NCBI GenBank assembly: GCA_037975125.1
Contig: JAJQOW010000024.1
Coordinates: 954,501-1,018,500, forward strand
Length of the DNA: 64,000 nucleotides
Source of the DNA: Latrodectus hesperus
Taxonomy: Eukaryota > Arthropoda > Arachnida > Araneae > Theridiidae
Direction: 5' to 3'
Shown here: in pieces, positions 1 to 20,121 of the stretch
Position numbering within the stretch: the stretch's first letter is position 1
Layout: every line of letters begins with the position of its first letter
Translations under genes and position numbers: made by a program
The notes under the pieces: model-generated
The model's input: only the letters and a program-made list of their open reading frames with translations
Databases searched by the model: none
What the model was told of the DNA's origin: nothing

Positions 1-300
1 ACCCTTTTTAATCGATATTTAAATATTTTTTTACTTTTTTATAAAAAAATATACGTAGTCTCATTTCCGATTAAATATATACCCCGGGAATTTAAAAGAT
101 TAACATCCAGAAATAACCAATAATCAATAAAATAACAAAAAGTCTTAATTTGCAAGTAAAATTCTTTAAGACTTCCAATTCATTTTTTATCATGAGCAAT
201 ACAGAAAAATATTATTGATTATTTTTAAATTTTTGAAGATTCAGTAACTAAACAATAAAATTTTCTTTTATTAAATAAAAGTAAATTAGTAAACACATTG
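1..300. repeat. Diverged dispersed repeat, copy 1
   Basis: This stretch resembles 60832-61140 in the same orientation. Shared landmarks in the same order are a T-rich run with 'actttttt', 'aataaaataacaaaaa', 'aatttgcaa', 'ttccaatt', 'tcatga' and 'aatgaaattttatt'-like words. A weaker match joins 1128-1170 with 63928-63970. No protein, terminal repeat or tail could be recognised, so the family is unknown. AT-rich low complexity could inflate the match. Confidence 0.35.
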
Positions 301-509
301 ATAATTTTGTTAACTTGAAAAAATTTATTTACAATGACTTCATAAAAAATTCAGCAAAATATAAAAAATCACATTTTATTGAAAAGATGTAAAATTTACG
401 TGTTGATAAAAGATACATATATTCTTTAAATGCAACTACCAATAAAGGTGAATATTCGATAATTTTAAAAAAGATGATTCTTTAATTATTTAAACTGTCA
501 ATCGCGAGT

Positions 510-775
510 GAATTGCAACGAATTGTTGCCAATTATTATTTTAATATCATGCAATTCAACATCTCGAAGCTCGCTTTCCCTGCCTTTAGTGAAGCAGAAT
601 ATGCCCACTGGAAATTCAGTATCGACACCAGATTGATTCTGGGTCTTTCATTATGTCCGCAGAGAATGCCATTTATCAAGACAACAAGTGTTCAAAGTAT
701 GTGATAATGTTAATTTTACCACCTGAGTGAATGCCGGAAAAAGAAAAATATTCCTAGTTTCTGGCGGTTACCATG
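510..775 (+). pseudogene. Possible LTR-retrotransposon gag fragment
   Basis: A short patch of more complex sequence in AT-rich DNA. One frame reads FPAFSEAEYAHWKFSIDTR and a second frame, entered by a shift near 640, reads SAENAIYQDNKCSKYVIM followed by LPPE. This resembles the N-terminal part of arthropod Gypsy-type Gag proteins, where a 'lpPF..e....WF.qid..F.l' block is followed by a 'k..yvia.L.pe' block. The frame is broken and stops close it at both sides. No protease, RT or LTR was seen nearby, so this is at best a small fossil. It could also be chance or a host exon remnant. Confidence 0.25.
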
Positions 776-7005
<6,230 letters not shown>

Positions 7006-7363
7006 TGAATAATAAAAAAATATAGAAAGAAAATACATGTCATATCAAGTCCAAAGTATTGATAAAGAGTATAGTACTATAGTACTTAATAAATTTTACG
7101 CGTGAATTAAATATTAAAAGATGACTTACACTCTTGATAAAAAACCTAAAATTAGGTAAAAATTTAAGGTTTGAAAATAATATGTATACATACATAATTC
7201 ATAAAGGCATGCATATATATGTATGTATATATACTGAAAATGTGTGGATACCCAATTTTATTACGAATAACAACATGAATGACGAGTAACATGAATAATT
7301 TTAGATTGCCTATATTTAATTATTTAGAGGAAATATGTTTTTACTATGCATGTACTATATCAT

Positions 7364-7365
<2 letters not shown>

Positions 7366-7407
<42 letters not shown>
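7366..7407. repeat. (TA)n microsatellite
   Basis: About 42 bp of uninterrupted TA. The flanking 7004-8158 is AT-rich with no recognisable gene. The minus-strand frame at 7431-7646 is Phe/Lys/Asn-rich and unconvincing. Confidence 0.95.
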
Positions 7408-7410
<3 letters not shown>

Positions 7411-8158
7411 CTTTCATGCTTAATTTGTATTTATCGAAAATATTGACATCCTAAATTTACTTCCAAAAATAATATTAAATGTAAAATTGATATATGAAAT
7501 TGGTTATTCAAATATTCAAAAATATATTTGTAAAAAAATAAAAAATTTCTAGTATAGTTTATTCCCATTCTATTTTTTTTTTCTTTTTCAAAATTCCATT
7601 TTGTCATAAAAAATATAAAAAACCTGCTGAAATTACTTCTCAACAATGTATGTACATCATACTCATAGTGAAATTATATTACTATAGGAAATTTTTGATT
7701 TTTCAGAATTTAGATGAAGAAATTCCTATATAAAGAATGTCGCACTTCATCCCAAATACAATTTCCAATATAAAAAAGAAATGAATAGAGGGAAAGAGGT
7801 GTAGAAAATGAACATGGAAAACAAAATTCCTTTTTGTAATGGAATTTCGTGAGCGGAAGTGTTCACTTTTCGCGTATGTAAATGTTGATATTTAGAGAAA
7901 AATTGGTGGAACTATCTGATGAAAGAAAAATATTTGTGTTTTGATGGTATATTTATTATATGATCAGTAGAACATTTACAATAATTTTAGTTATATTTCA
8001 GTTTTCAAACTCTACCTTCCTATGTATTTGTGATTTCTTATTTACATACAAATAGTTTAATACTAGAAAGAAAAATATATATAAGCCTACCACAGTTTGC
8101 TGGAAAAATAAAGTGATGAACAAATATTTAGTAATTTCAGAGAGTAACTCATATTTAC

Positions 8159-8298
8159 TTTTAAGGTATGGTTGTTACCAGTCATGGTTTCTTTTCTCGT
8201 TTGACTACTATATCTTTTGTAAATATTGCTTGGGCGTTTTAATAAATTACCGACAAATTTCTTTTTACTAGTTTGAATACTTTTTTCTTTATCATCTG
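8159..8298 (-). CDS. Candidate internal exon C of an unidentified gene
   Basis: Read on the minus strand, 140 bp runs from an acceptor 'ctacaag' to a donor 'gtaaatatg'. The open frame is hydrophilic and Lys-rich, including DDKEKSIQTSKKKFVGNLL and KRPSNIYKRYSSQTRKETM. Using this acceptor the exon begins with two bases (CA) of a split codon. That fits the single G left by the donor of candidate exon B at 10452-10541 and makes a GCA codon. It ends in phase 0. The acceptor has a poor pyrimidine tract. I do not recognise the protein, and no next exon was found below 8159. The call is inference from splice signals, phase and composition. Confidence 0.25.
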
Positions 8299-10451
8299 CT
8301 TGTAGTATTAAGTACACATATATTTATTTTTTACCAACTCTTAAAATACAGTTACATTTTTATGAATGAATGTAACATTTCATTCGATGTTATATTTTAT
8401 TTTATCAGAAACGGAAACGAATATCAAGAAAGGGAGGAAATTCATTGACCATTCAGATTTCTTGACATAACATTTCTTTGCGAATTTCTAAAGGGCATAA
8501 TTTTGAAGAGAAAAACATCGAATATTGATGACCTAAAAACCAAATCGCATGTCTTTATGCTTGTCTATACCTTACATGAACTTTATTTTTTCTCATAGTA
8601 TTCTTAGTGCAACGGAGAATTCAAATATGAAAGTTTATTAAAGACACGAAACATTTAAAATTCATTATAACAATCAATGTCATAAATTTGTCTTCATTAT
8701 TTTGTGAATTATTAATCAAGATATGTCAGACATTTGCAGACACTTCCTATTATATTAGTTATCATATTTGTGTGTGAAGTTTTTCAGCTTAAAAAAACGT
8801 AAATTTAGTTTCATATGTAAATACAGAGTCATTATTTACACTAATGTATAGCAATTATAAATAATTTTCGATATAATTAAAGTGATATTTTCAAATATTA
8901 CAATGCTAGTAATTAAATAATAAAATATTATAAATTTTTAAAATAAGTTTTTTTTTTTTTACATTTTTAAATATTGCTCATTCATCAGTACTTAAATTAC
9001 TTTTAACGAAAAATAAATGTTATACGTAATTTATTATAAACTTAAATAACTTATTTTTAAATATTAATCATATTTGTGATTTAGTTTTTACATTAATCAT
9101 ACTTGTGCTCAGAGGATGTTTTACCAGTAATAACTTTAATGTCAAATATAATTTTTTATAATAATTCAATTAATTATATAATTTTGTAAATTATAATATC
9201 TTTTCTGTCAATTATAATTCTTGGCATATGAAGATAAATTCAACTGACACTTAAAGGAAAGTCCAAATAATCACAAATATCATATCTGAAAAATTAATCT
9301 TAGTATCTACAAATTGTTGAACTAAAAATCAAAACTACGGATATTACACTTAAACAACCATCTCTGTAGCACATTTAAGAGAGAGAATGTCATTAATCCC
9401 TTTTTATAAAAGCAATCATTTTTATTTAAATTTAATGTCAATCAACAAATTAATTGTACTACTTATTTAATAATAAGCTAATATATATGAAGAAAATGTG
9501 CAAATGTTTAGAACTACTTTCTATGAGCACGCCAATTCTTTATTGATTTTATTTGTAAACTAATGAAAAGTATCTGTAAAGTAAAATTTTTGATGCATAA
9601 TAATATACAAAATAATAAAAAGGAATTTAAATTGATATTGATTATTAGATAGATTCAAACAATTTTATAACTGTTATCAGTTCATCTTTTGAACTTTTAT
9701 CACACGAAGATTAGCTAAGGAATCGGTGATTGAATCACATCAAATGCGACCAATCATGAGAGATGTCGCAAAGGTAATCTCAGCCAATAATTCAACAATG
9801 ATCAATACTTTCTTTCTGTTAACAATGCCTTTAACAAATCTCTCTCCTCTAATAAATCTCTAAGTGTTGTAGCAAGAGATTTGTAGAAGAATATGCCGAA
9901 TTCGTCTTTCTTTGTTGGGATCAGTACAGATGATAGAAAAAAGCATTCAAACTGAAAAGAACTGCCTACAAAGAACAAAATGTTCAGATGATATTAGGAA
10001 ATAAAATGCTATTCAATTATGGAATATAAAATCATCTTAAAAAATATTCATTTTAAGAAAACTATATCATTCTATACATAAAAGCTATAATTTTGTTTAT
10101 TTTCCTTACTCTGTGAATAAATATTGTAATATGCGGGATGTTTTATAGGCACTCTAAGATTATTTACTATTTGTTTTTATTTCAGAAGATTAATTCTATA
10201 TAAAATGTATTCATGTAATGTTTTCATTATTTGATATTTATCACTTCCCGATGACATCCTCACTTTAAAGAAAGCGCAGTTCAATATTTCTATTCTATAT
10301 CAGTTTACATCACCTTCCAGTTCTATATTTACTTATCAGGCTTTTGTCTTCTTTCTCCTTTTTGAAATGTGCTATACATACAGCAGAAGGCTCTCAGCTG
10401 AAAGCAGAAAGCTCCGCACCCTATACGTCCGGCCGAGTTAATGTTTCTCAC
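8299..10451 (-). other. Putative intron between candidate exons B and C
   Basis: AT-rich sequence with no domain, RNA gene or terminal repeat recognised. If the exon calls are wrong, this is plain non-coding DNA. Confidence 0.25.
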
Positions 10452-10541
10452 CTTTCTCTCTCAGGAGCTGCTTTTTCGCACAAAAGTTTAATGCAACCTC
10501 CTTGTCAAATTGATTTTCTTCGGAATTTGCTAGAATCCACA
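10452..10541 (-). CDS. Candidate internal exon B of an unidentified gene
   Basis: On the minus strand, a 90-bp block of higher GC lies between an acceptor 'gtgtttcag' and a strong donor 'AAAG|gtgagaa'. It is open in one frame and reads WILANSEENQFDKEV then ALNFCAKKQLLREK. It starts with TG and ends with a single G, so its phases fit both candidate exon A upstream (ends with G) and exon C downstream (starts with CA). The length is a multiple of three. The plus-strand frame over the same place is probably a shadow. I do not recognise the family, and no catalytic motif or membrane segment is visible. Chance exons of this size do occur in AT-rich DNA, so confidence is modest. Confidence 0.3.
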
Positions 10542-13500
10542 CTGAAACACTTTGCATTATTTTTTGTGTAAGCTTTATTTCCTGATGTTTTTATTTACTA
10601 CGATTTGTTTCAGTTTCTCTTAAATTCTCCTTACGCTTAGATTTTGTTTCAGTACTCGAATACTTGAGGAGGTGTCTGTAATTATTTTGAAGAAAGGAAA
10701 CTTAAGATGATTTTCTTCCTACAAAATAAAATTTTTTGAAACTGAAGGATATTGAGTAAAGAAATCTCTTGTCAAAAGGCTTTATTTTGATAAAAACAAT
10801 AAAATCTGTAGTAGTAGAAAAATAACAGTAAAGTAAAAATAACGTATTTTAAAAAAATGTTTGATATAAAACATCATCTACATAAGTGTATATTTGCATA
10901 TTTCTATATATATGCATACATATATTAATGTACATATATGTGCATTATACATATGTGTATGTATATATACTCTACTTCCTCATTCCTTTATCATTTTGCG
11001 TGTCTGGGTTCGAATCATTGCAGCACATCCACACATATATCAACTTTATAGTCACCCAAGGGTTATAGTTTTTTCAATAACTTACACTAAGACCAATACA
11101 AAGGATTATATTTTATGAAATTGGACATGCGTAAGTCTTTTTACCAAATTGTTTTTGATTAATCTTACCACGTCTTAAAGGTTAGTGTCGAGTTCGATAT
11201 TAGCCGCCTTTTGAAAATAATCGATGAATGCTGTGTTAATATTTTCTGTAGGCTCATAAGTCAGAGTGTATGCTTAGGAATTTCTATATTTACTCCCTTT
11301 TAGCATTTCAATACGTATCATTACGTATTAGAAGTTATCTCTTATGACATTCCGTGGTTTACTTTCACAGGCCTTATAATTATTTCGTGTTGTTATGTTA
11401 TTTGATTCGTTTTATCAAAAGGTTTTCGGTCTTCTTAAGTTCTGAATGACGCTACTTTTGCTTTTACAATAATCATAACTAGCTTCAGATAAATTACATT
11501 TGCCTAATCATTATAATAATACTTTTTATTTAGTTTAGAATAGATTAATAAACATGATTTGCTTAAAATATTTCCCACATAATGTAATATTGATTTTTCT
11601 CTTCCTTTTATGAGATATTTCTTGTTTATAAATATATATGTTTTTAGAGTTCCACTTGCATATCACATACCAATAGGAAATACTGGGTTTTATAAACATA
11701 TATGATTATTATTAAGAAATGAAAATATATTTAGTTTTTTAAAACATTATTCTTTCAGTAACACAATACTTATGACAATTTTGCTCATTGACGTTTTGTA
11801 TTATCTAAATCATGCATAAAATGAATTTGAACATTTGTACAAAATACTGTATAATATAAATTTTGTTAAAAATAAAATCATTTTTAAACAGCAATGATAT
11901 CTTCTATCATAGTTAATTTTGAACAAAATTGAATGTTATTTTGCAAAATATCTTATAAAAATTTTGATTAAATTTAAGCAAATATAAAATTTCATTCAAT
12001 AAAATGTATGCATTATTTAATTAAACGCATATTCAACTCAAAAGATTCCTTCCATGTTTGAATATATTTTAAATTCATTAGTTTTTAGAAATGAATAAAA
12101 CTTTATTCATTGATTGTATTTACAATTTGAGAAACTACTATCTATCAAATAAAATTTTTAGCAATTATTTCGTATTTTTGAATAGTTTTATCTTAAGAAC
12201 ATTTTTTACTTAATTAAAATTGTTAAAAGCAACATGAATACTGGAATTAACAATGTAGTAAAAAAATATTGTATTGATTTGCTAAAAAATTGCTTTAATT
12301 TAAAAGTCTTTCATTAGAGAATAATAATGAGAAGAAACTTTAAAGCACTGTCGATAAAACAAATATAAAGACTATCATAAAAAATGAATTTTAATGAATA
12401 TTCTACAACAGTAATTTTTTTATTTGATTTGAATTTCCGTAAAATTTTTAGTTAAATTGTTTTATTTTATAACAGAATAATATAAGGTTTCCTTGTTGTA
12501 GTATATAAAATCTTTAACAATAAATTTTTCTAATTTATTTTTAAATAAATATTTTTGCTTGTATTGCAGCATAAATCTAATAATTATGTCGAAAACAATT
12601 ACCTTTCCAACGACGTTATCCTTTCAGTTATTCATCAAAAAATTAATTTATCATGCTATTGACTATCTATATATTCCAAAAGCTGTTTAAAAAAGAAAAA
12701 CAGTATATCAAATATTTTATACTATGCAAAATTGGAAATTATGCATAGGAAAAAGTGATGTAAAGGGAGGAAAAGAAGAAATTTCTTGTTTAAGAATGTT
12801 AGACTTTAATGATTGAATATTCAGATATGTGTAGAATATATTCAATACCATCCAGGTTACAACTAAGTGTATGTAAATGTTCTTCTCTTAAAAACAATGA
12901 AAACAAAATATTCGAGTTAGGAAGCTGATTTTCAGGATAACTTCATTTAACTTATTTTATGAAAAATTCAGATAGATATTAGAAGAAAATCTAAAATATT
13001 CCTTTGCACTCCCATAGACATATGTATATGCAGTAAGCAGAACTGCGACACTACTCACCTGTTAAACAGTGACCAGGAATGGATCAAAGAGCCTTTCACT
13101 TTAAAAGTTATTGACTGGTCTGCAAACCACGCCAACACATTTGTCGAAAATCATTTCATCAACTCTATATTTATAAGTGATAAATGCTGAAACATATGTA
13201 TTATTCAATGGTTTCTTAGATTTTAAGACTTAAAAAATTATATTCAGTGCAGACGAAAAATATTAGCTATTATATTAATTTCAATTTGATTTTTAAACGA
13301 AGCTCCTCGTCAAAATTTATTTCAGTCCCAATATAGTCGAAATTTTTTTTGTATAACAGGACAGTTGTACTAACACAAAAGACAGAAAACTCTAAATAAT
13401 AAATAAAATATGAATAGGCACAATTAATATATTGTGAAAGTAGAAATTTTGAAGTTATAAAGAGATTTTCGTAATAGTGGTTAAGTAAATTAGCAATTTG

Positions 13501-16500
13501 TAAAAATCCAGATATCCATGTCATCAATTTAACAATTTAAATTTATAATTTTACATATTGTATTGAAAAAATAATTCGTATTAAATATATATTAAAGAGC
13601 CAAAACGTTATGAATATTGAGTTCACCAAAATGTTATAAGTGACTTGTAATCCAAAGGGAACGATGTATAAATTATTGCTAAGAGTGTGAGCCATTGTGC
13701 CAGCAATCACTTATGTGTTTCAGGGAAAAAGCTAATTATCTAGTAACTTTGATAGAAGACAGATTGTGGTGGCCTGAACACTCGAAATGAATGTCTCGAA
13801 AACTGCCTGATTCATCAGTTGTTCGAGTGGTGTTTTTGTGAATACTTATGCCGAGAATTTGAATGATGGTTCCACATCTGTAACGGGTCGTAGTATCTAC
13901 AATTAATGTGGATAGACACCACAGTGTTCGATATCCACCTATCATCATTAATAATACAAGATATCAGAAAGATACATGTAAGTGTGTGTGTGTGCATACA
14001 AACAAGAGACACACTTTAAAATTCTTTGAGGTTCTCCTTAATTCCAGAAAATTTATTTATTGAAAAGTATAATTTTATATATATCCAAGACTACAGCCAG
14101 TCTCATCGACGGTCATCTCTGCTAAGTATATAGATTTTCTTCTAATGTTTCTATCATCAGGCAATGTACAGTCTCCAGTGAACAGGCTTTAATTGCATAT
14201 ATATAAATTAATCACTGTACATATTGATTTATTCTACTCTTATTATTTATTTGTTCTATTATTATTATTATAGTGTTCCGTAAATTCCAGTTTTCTATCT
14301 CCGTCTCAATATTCCGTACAATCTCTAACACTTCAGCCACATTATTCTTGTATCAATTATTTTTTAAATTACTGAAGGAAGCCGAATTAGAGTAGAATCC
14401 TTAAATGAATTCATCTATATATACAGCAGGCAAATCACTTCTAAAGAGTCAAAAACCTTCATCTAATAGTTTATCATATTTCACACAAGTCATTTATAGT
14501 CGCATCATTAATGATATCCTCTATGTATGTCCATGGATTACCATGGACCGAATCACTCTTCCGAATAATTTTTTTGTGTTGTGGTTTTCAGCATTCTGCT
14601 TTAATATCCTACTTCTACATACCATTCTTCATTTAGACGCTAAAGTAGAAAACCACTTCTCTCAATTTTTTAACTAACTTTGGAAAGTTTCTTTTATTGC
14701 TCTGTAATGATTATTTTCCCAATTTCTCTATAAAAATTAACTGAAGATTGAATCAGTGCTTTCTGTGAAATGAATCGGATCTACTATAAGTCACCATATT
14801 TTACGGCTTGATTGAGAATCAAATTCAATAACTCATCAGCAATTAGTTTCAGATCACTGACAATTCAGCAATTAGTTTATTGCTAACAAGGATGTTTAGG
14901 GTGATATGAAGCAGTAACTTCAAAGTAATTTGTGCAAAAATATTTCTATAGAGTACTAATAATAAGCAACTTTTAAACTGAATAACTTATTTATTTTCAA
15001 AGTATTTAAGATAACTTATCAAATTACGCAATTTATACGTGATAGTTTATGCCAAAAATACCAACCTTAGCATTCATAATTTAACATTCCTAAATTAAAT
15101 AATAATTTCTTCGTTTTATTGTCTTTAAGTTACATAAGTTTACTTAGAGCTTAATTTTCAAGAAACATTAATGGAACATTACAGTTAGGGAGCTAATATA
15201 TCGTTTTTAGCATAGCCACAAAAATGATCGTTGTGTAAAAGTGATTTTATTGCATTTTTCAAAATATTTTAATCATTTTAAATGTTCTAGTTTTATGTAC
15301 TAACTTAAACATTAAAAAGTCAAAAGTTTTTATAATATAGAAACACAGGTAAAATTTTCTCTCATTTGATTTGTTGCTATTATAGTAAAAAGCTTAAAGA
15401 TGAAAATAAGTTTAAAATATTGACTCTAATTAATATATTTAGATATTAAAAAGTTATTTTTTTATTTATTCAAAATGTTATTTCTTATATAAAATATAAG
15501 GATGATGAAACGATTAAAAAATTACCAATCTAGCTGCAATTCCTTCACTAGGTATAAATTTATATGTTTATGTTCTTTCTTCATACTGCAAATTATGACA
15601 AATAATTTAAAGGTATTAACTAATATAAATATGATTCAAGTTCTAAGATTTATTTACAAAGGAAAATTATAAAAGTAAATTAAACTTCATGTGTATTCAT
15701 TTTAAGAATCATAATTCTCTTAAAAGTTTTGTAATTTTAATTTTAATATAATTGCCTCTGTTCATTCAAATTTTGCTATTGTGTGTTGCATTGTTTCACG
15801 TGTTTCTGAAAAGTATTATATAAGCAGAAATGGAGTACTTTGATAAGAGATCGCATTTATGTAGTATAAAGGATGAAAATATAAATGAATTGCCGAAAGC
15901 AAATGTTGGCAAATATTTGTCTTATTTCTCCTTGTTAAAATTAATTACATAATAGATAATCAGCTGCATTTTAATATCAAATTATATCAACAATAACACA
16001 TTTCGTATTTTATTAATAATCATTTATTAATAAATTGCAATGTTAATTTTGATAAATAGGTACACATATATGTATGCATGCGTTTAATGTTTATTCTAAA
16101 GCAATACGTATAACTTAAATTGTATAGTAAACTTGAAATATAAAAGAATATTCGATGACAATAATTAAAGGAATTGTAATTAGAAAGACAATGCATGTAA
16201 TACCTTAATGTATTGCTCGTCGTTATGAATTGAAGCTATTAATTGAAGGTGCATTAGTATTAAGTATCGCATCTGTTTGAAACTATCTGACCATTCAGAT
16301 CATTGAATTCAATTATCATAATGTAAGAATGCCAGAAGCGTTTGTGTGGAAAACCATATTCTCATAAAACGGATTCAAATGCATCATCAAACACAATATG
16401 GGAAATTATTTTTTATGTATATCTAATGAAAACGCTCAAATTAAAATTATTCTAATAAAAATTTTTGTATTATATTATATCTGAAAAAAACTTGATTTCA

Positions 16501-16644
16501 AATATATTTGCAAGCTAGTATCATACATAGGTAAGAAGAATGATAAAGTGAAAATACGAAATATAGTAAACAGATGGAACATATATTCAATAAATAGTTC
16601 AAAATTTAAAAGAAACAGAATAATAATAAAATGCAACAATTTAC
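10542..16644 (-). other. Putative intron with small unexplained patches
   Basis: Mostly AT-rich. Around 10870-10975 there is TA/TG-rich simple sequence. At 11010-11030 a 'gggttcgaatc' word resembles a Pol III B box and may mark a worn SINE, but no A box or tail could be placed. At 13690-14010 a more complex patch is open for about 70 codons on the minus strand, with no recognised family. Nothing else was found. Confidence 0.3.
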
Positions 16645-16754
16645 CAACATCGCTAGCTTTTTCAGGGGTGTTGACCATATTGGCACAAAGTATGGCTTTT
16701 CTGCATTGGTTCCAGACTGAAGTCTTAATGTCGCCAATACAACCTAAAGCCACA
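16645..16754 (-). CDS. Candidate internal exon A of an unidentified gene
   Basis: Read on the minus strand, 110 bp runs from an acceptor preceded by a pyrimidine-rich tract ('tttcctctattttggcttgg', then 'cattattag') to a donor 'GTTG|gtaaat'. The frame reads VALGCIGDIKTSVWNQ, then CRKAILCANMVNTP and EKASDV. The donor leaves one base, matching the two-base start of candidate exon B. A diverged copy of this exon plus some flanking bases lies on the other strand at 39508-39624, with frame-breaking indels. The intact copy here is therefore likely functional or recently so, although both could belong to a repeat family. The product is not recognised. An earlier 'ttttag' acceptor would include an in-frame TGA and was not used. 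Confidence 0.35.
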
Positions 16755-18505
16755 CTAATAATGCCAAGCCAAAATAGAGGAAATAAATGTCAAGCTAAAA
16801 TATAAGCCAAAATATAATATTAAATGTTAACCATATTCTTTTTCTGATTAGTGGTCTAACGAATAGTTCAATATTTGAATTGACACACTTATCGTCAAAC
16901 TTATATATCCAACAAAAGGAAGGGCATCAACCCTTAAAAACGATCATCTGACTTGGGCTCTGTCAGAAGATGTTTTACGGTAGATCAAGTAAGTATACAA
17001 TTCATTATCTTTCCTTACCGTACTCTTCCATGAACCCGCGACTTATTTTATATTATTATATTTCAGAACTTAGTGACAATCTTCATTGAAATATTTCTGA
17101 TTATAAATTTAATTCAGAACTATATATTATCTAAAATACAAAAAAATGAGTGACAGTGTAAAAAATACTTTTAGTATTTAAAAAAATATTAGAATAAACT
17201 ATTATATACCTCTAAATTTATTTGAAATAATAAAATGACACTAAATTATGACTTGAAATAATAAAGGGATCTTTGTATAATCTTATTTTACAAGTATGAA
17301 AAAATCATGAAGAGGCAGAAAAAAAATTAAGAGATACTTTTCTTGCTAAGAATAATTAGAATATCTTATAACGTGTGTGTGGTGCGACTTCTCTATAAAT
17401 AAAAAATATATTTCTGAGATAACTCTGAATTTCTATAAGCAATAAATAACTGCTTAAGATACTTTAGTTTAGAGTTTTATTGTAAATTAAATAATATTCT
17501 ACATTGCACGTGAATAGGAGCACAATTTTAAGATTCAATATGACAGAAAAACTGGGAAAAGTTCTAGAATCCATATATTTTAAAGAATGCAAAATCTCAG
17601 TTTATTACTTTGAATTTCGTCAAGGAATAATTTTCATAGTATGTTAAAAAGCTATATTCATGTCTAAATGATGAGATAGATTAATATGTGTGATGTAGGC
17701 ACGTTAAGAATGTATTAATTTATTTATCAATTGTTCATTCATTTAGTGATTATTGTAAAAAGGATTCTTTCATGTAAGAAAGCATTCAGAAAACAATTTT
17801 ATATTTGATTATTACAAAACATGGAGGGGGATTAATGCTTTGTTCGATGTATTATTAAGTTAGCTGAATGTGTGTGTATAACTCTTTCCGTATGAAAACA
17901 AGATTTGTGTTAAAAAAGACACCTGATGTTCATGTGTGACTTTATGATGGTGAAACAGATAGCGAGTCCGCTGTAAAATCACACTACTAAGCCATGATGT
18001 GCTTTCGCTGTTTGTAGAAGATTACTTTCAGTAAGAAGTTAAGACTAGGGAATATAGAAATTCAAGAGACAAATGTGGTGAAATGTCAAATTAAAATTTT
18101 CTTCTAATGAAAAAATTGTTAGCCTGGGAAATGATTCGGAATTCAATTTAAACTTTAGTTCATTGTAAATTTATGTTCTGTATGCAAAAAGTGACCCAGG
18201 ATTGACGATTAAACCTAAAGAGCATATTTAAGAAGATGTTTTAAAAAGTATGTACTGAACACTTTTTTTCTCATTTACTTTTATTGGGATGGCTAACGTT
18301 GTAGAGAAGTTAACAGCTGAATACTGATGTAAGGTATCCGGACATTCCCTAACTCAAATTTATATCAAAATGATTCAATTCATCAAAATGCATCCTTTTA
18401 ACTATTAATACATTGGTGAATAATTGATAAGGACGGATCACAAATTGCAATGTAGCATAACATTAAGTGAGACATGAGGACTAGTAGGATAAAATATAGT
18501 TGCCA
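16755..18505. other. AT-rich DNA, nothing recognised
   Basis: No gene, terminal repeat or RNA was recognised. A slightly more complex stretch at 16930-17030 is open on the minus strand with a hydrophobic reading, but it has no convincing splice sites or family. Confidence 0.5.
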
Positions 18506-19950
18506 CACTGTTCAGACATTAGAATAAAGAATATTTATTTTTCTGGAAAGTACAATAGCTGTGATATATCTGAAATAAAAAAAATCTTCATTTGATGCTA
18601 CATTCGGAAAAATGAACCTATGCATCTAAAAGTCAGCAGGCACCTTGAAGAAATGTATCAGTACGGGATATGTCCACCGTGGAGTGTGATGCAACATTCC
18701 ACACGTCGTATCATACTTTGCACAACATTATCCAGCAGCTGCTGAGGCAATTTATCCCATTCCTCTGGGAGTGCACGGATGAGGGTGTTCTTGTTTGTCG
18801 GAGGATAGTTTCGACCAGCCATTTGCCTCCCCAAAGCATCCCACACATTTTCAATGGGGTTTAGATCTGGAGAACGTGATGGCCATATGAGGCGTTGAAT
18901 ACTCTCGCTGTCTAGACAATCCTGAACAGCGAGTGTTCGATGACATGTTGCGTTGTCGTCCATAAAAACAAATTTATCACCGACAGCACCACGGAAAAAC
19001 AAACATGAGGAAGTAGAACTTCATTAATTTATAGTTGGCCCGTCATAGTCCCTTTCGCAACCACATTTAGGTGCGTGCAGCCATTGATCATGATGCCGGC
19101 CCACACCATGACACTGCATGTCGGATATCGGTTCCTTTCCTGGATATTTTCTGGACGATAAGCAGTATCTCTCTCGTGCCAGATCAGTTGGCGTCTACAA
19201 TGCGATGACAGACTGAACCTACTCTCATCTGAAAATAGTACGCATACCCAATACTGTTCAGTCCAATTGCGATGCTCACGATACCATTGCAAACGGGCAG
19301 TACGGTGCTGTCTGGTCAATGGGACACACACAACAGGTGTGCGGGCGTATAATCCTCCTCCCCTCAAACGTCTGGCAAGAGTTTTTCAGGAGATCTACTT
19401 TCCTGAAGCACCAAGAAACTGATTTTTCACCTGTTGAGCTGTGGTGCGCCTGTTCCTTTTTGCTGATAGGACGATATATCTGTCTTCTGCAGGCGTCGTA
19501 CTTCTAACACGACCTCCCCCATGCCGCCTACTACACATTCCATTAGTTTTAAATGACTTCCACAGCCGTGAAACAATGCTGTGAGCGATGTCGAACTCCC
19601 TGGCGACATCTGTTATTTTCTTTCATCCTTCTTCGATCTTTCTAATAATTCGGCCACGCATAAAATCATCTAAGTGATGTCGGGAAGACATGCCAAAAAT
19701 TTCAAGTTCGTCTATTAAATCTTTCCTGTTAAACTTTGACTTGAAACAACAACTGTCCACACGCGTCAAAACCTTTAAAGCTCTTATGAACGCTATCACG
19801 TGATGAACAGACGTGGGAAAAAAATTTGCATACGCATACTTCTTCTTACTACATCCCGCACTTATTCTAATTTTTTAAATTTTGCTTCCTTTCATTTTGT
19901 GGTTGCTATGGATGATAGTGTTATCCATCCTTAACAATTGTCCAGCAGTG
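18506..19950 (-). mobile_element. Decayed Tc1-like DNA transposon (DD34E)
   Basis: This is a cut-and-paste element of the IS630-Tc1-mariner superfamily, about 1.45 kb, containing one broken transposase gene on the minus strand. The right end reads inward as CACTGCTGGACAATTG and is flanked by TA at 19951-19952. The left end CACTGTTCAGACATT is a diverged match, so the left boundary is approximate and its TA is not intact. The length is normal for Tc1-like elements. It lies alone in AT-rich DNA and is clearly richer in GC than its surroundings. Confidence 0.8.
18658..19691 (-). pseudogene. Tc1-like transposase, broken
   Basis: Reading from the ATG at 19691 gives MSSRHHLDDFMRGR, then a helix-turn-helix region (DVAREFDIAHSIVSRLWKSF) and a second DNA-binding part with a GRVRSTTPAE motif. 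The catalytic DDE domain follows. The three acidic residues are in FSDESRF, FMDDNATCH and SPDLNPIENVWD. The last two are separated by 34 residues, hence DD34E. In-frame stops occur after IRKIEEG and on both sides of an Ile-Ser pair before KTLARRL. There is another stop after MTGQL, and a shift in a T-run before FRGAVGDKFVF. The protein would cut and rejoin the element ends in the nucleus, but this copy cannot make it. Confidence 0.85.
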
Positions 19951-20121
19951 TATATTTTCTTGTTATTAGTGAACTTATAATGCATTGCATTCTGATATTA
20001 GATAATCATAAATTTCGTGATTTTTCTTTAATTTTGGAGAAAAATTGAATCTTAAAATGTTATTTTGAACAAACTTAACAATCTTTACTGTATAATAATA
20101 CGTACAAAAGTAATTTATTAA

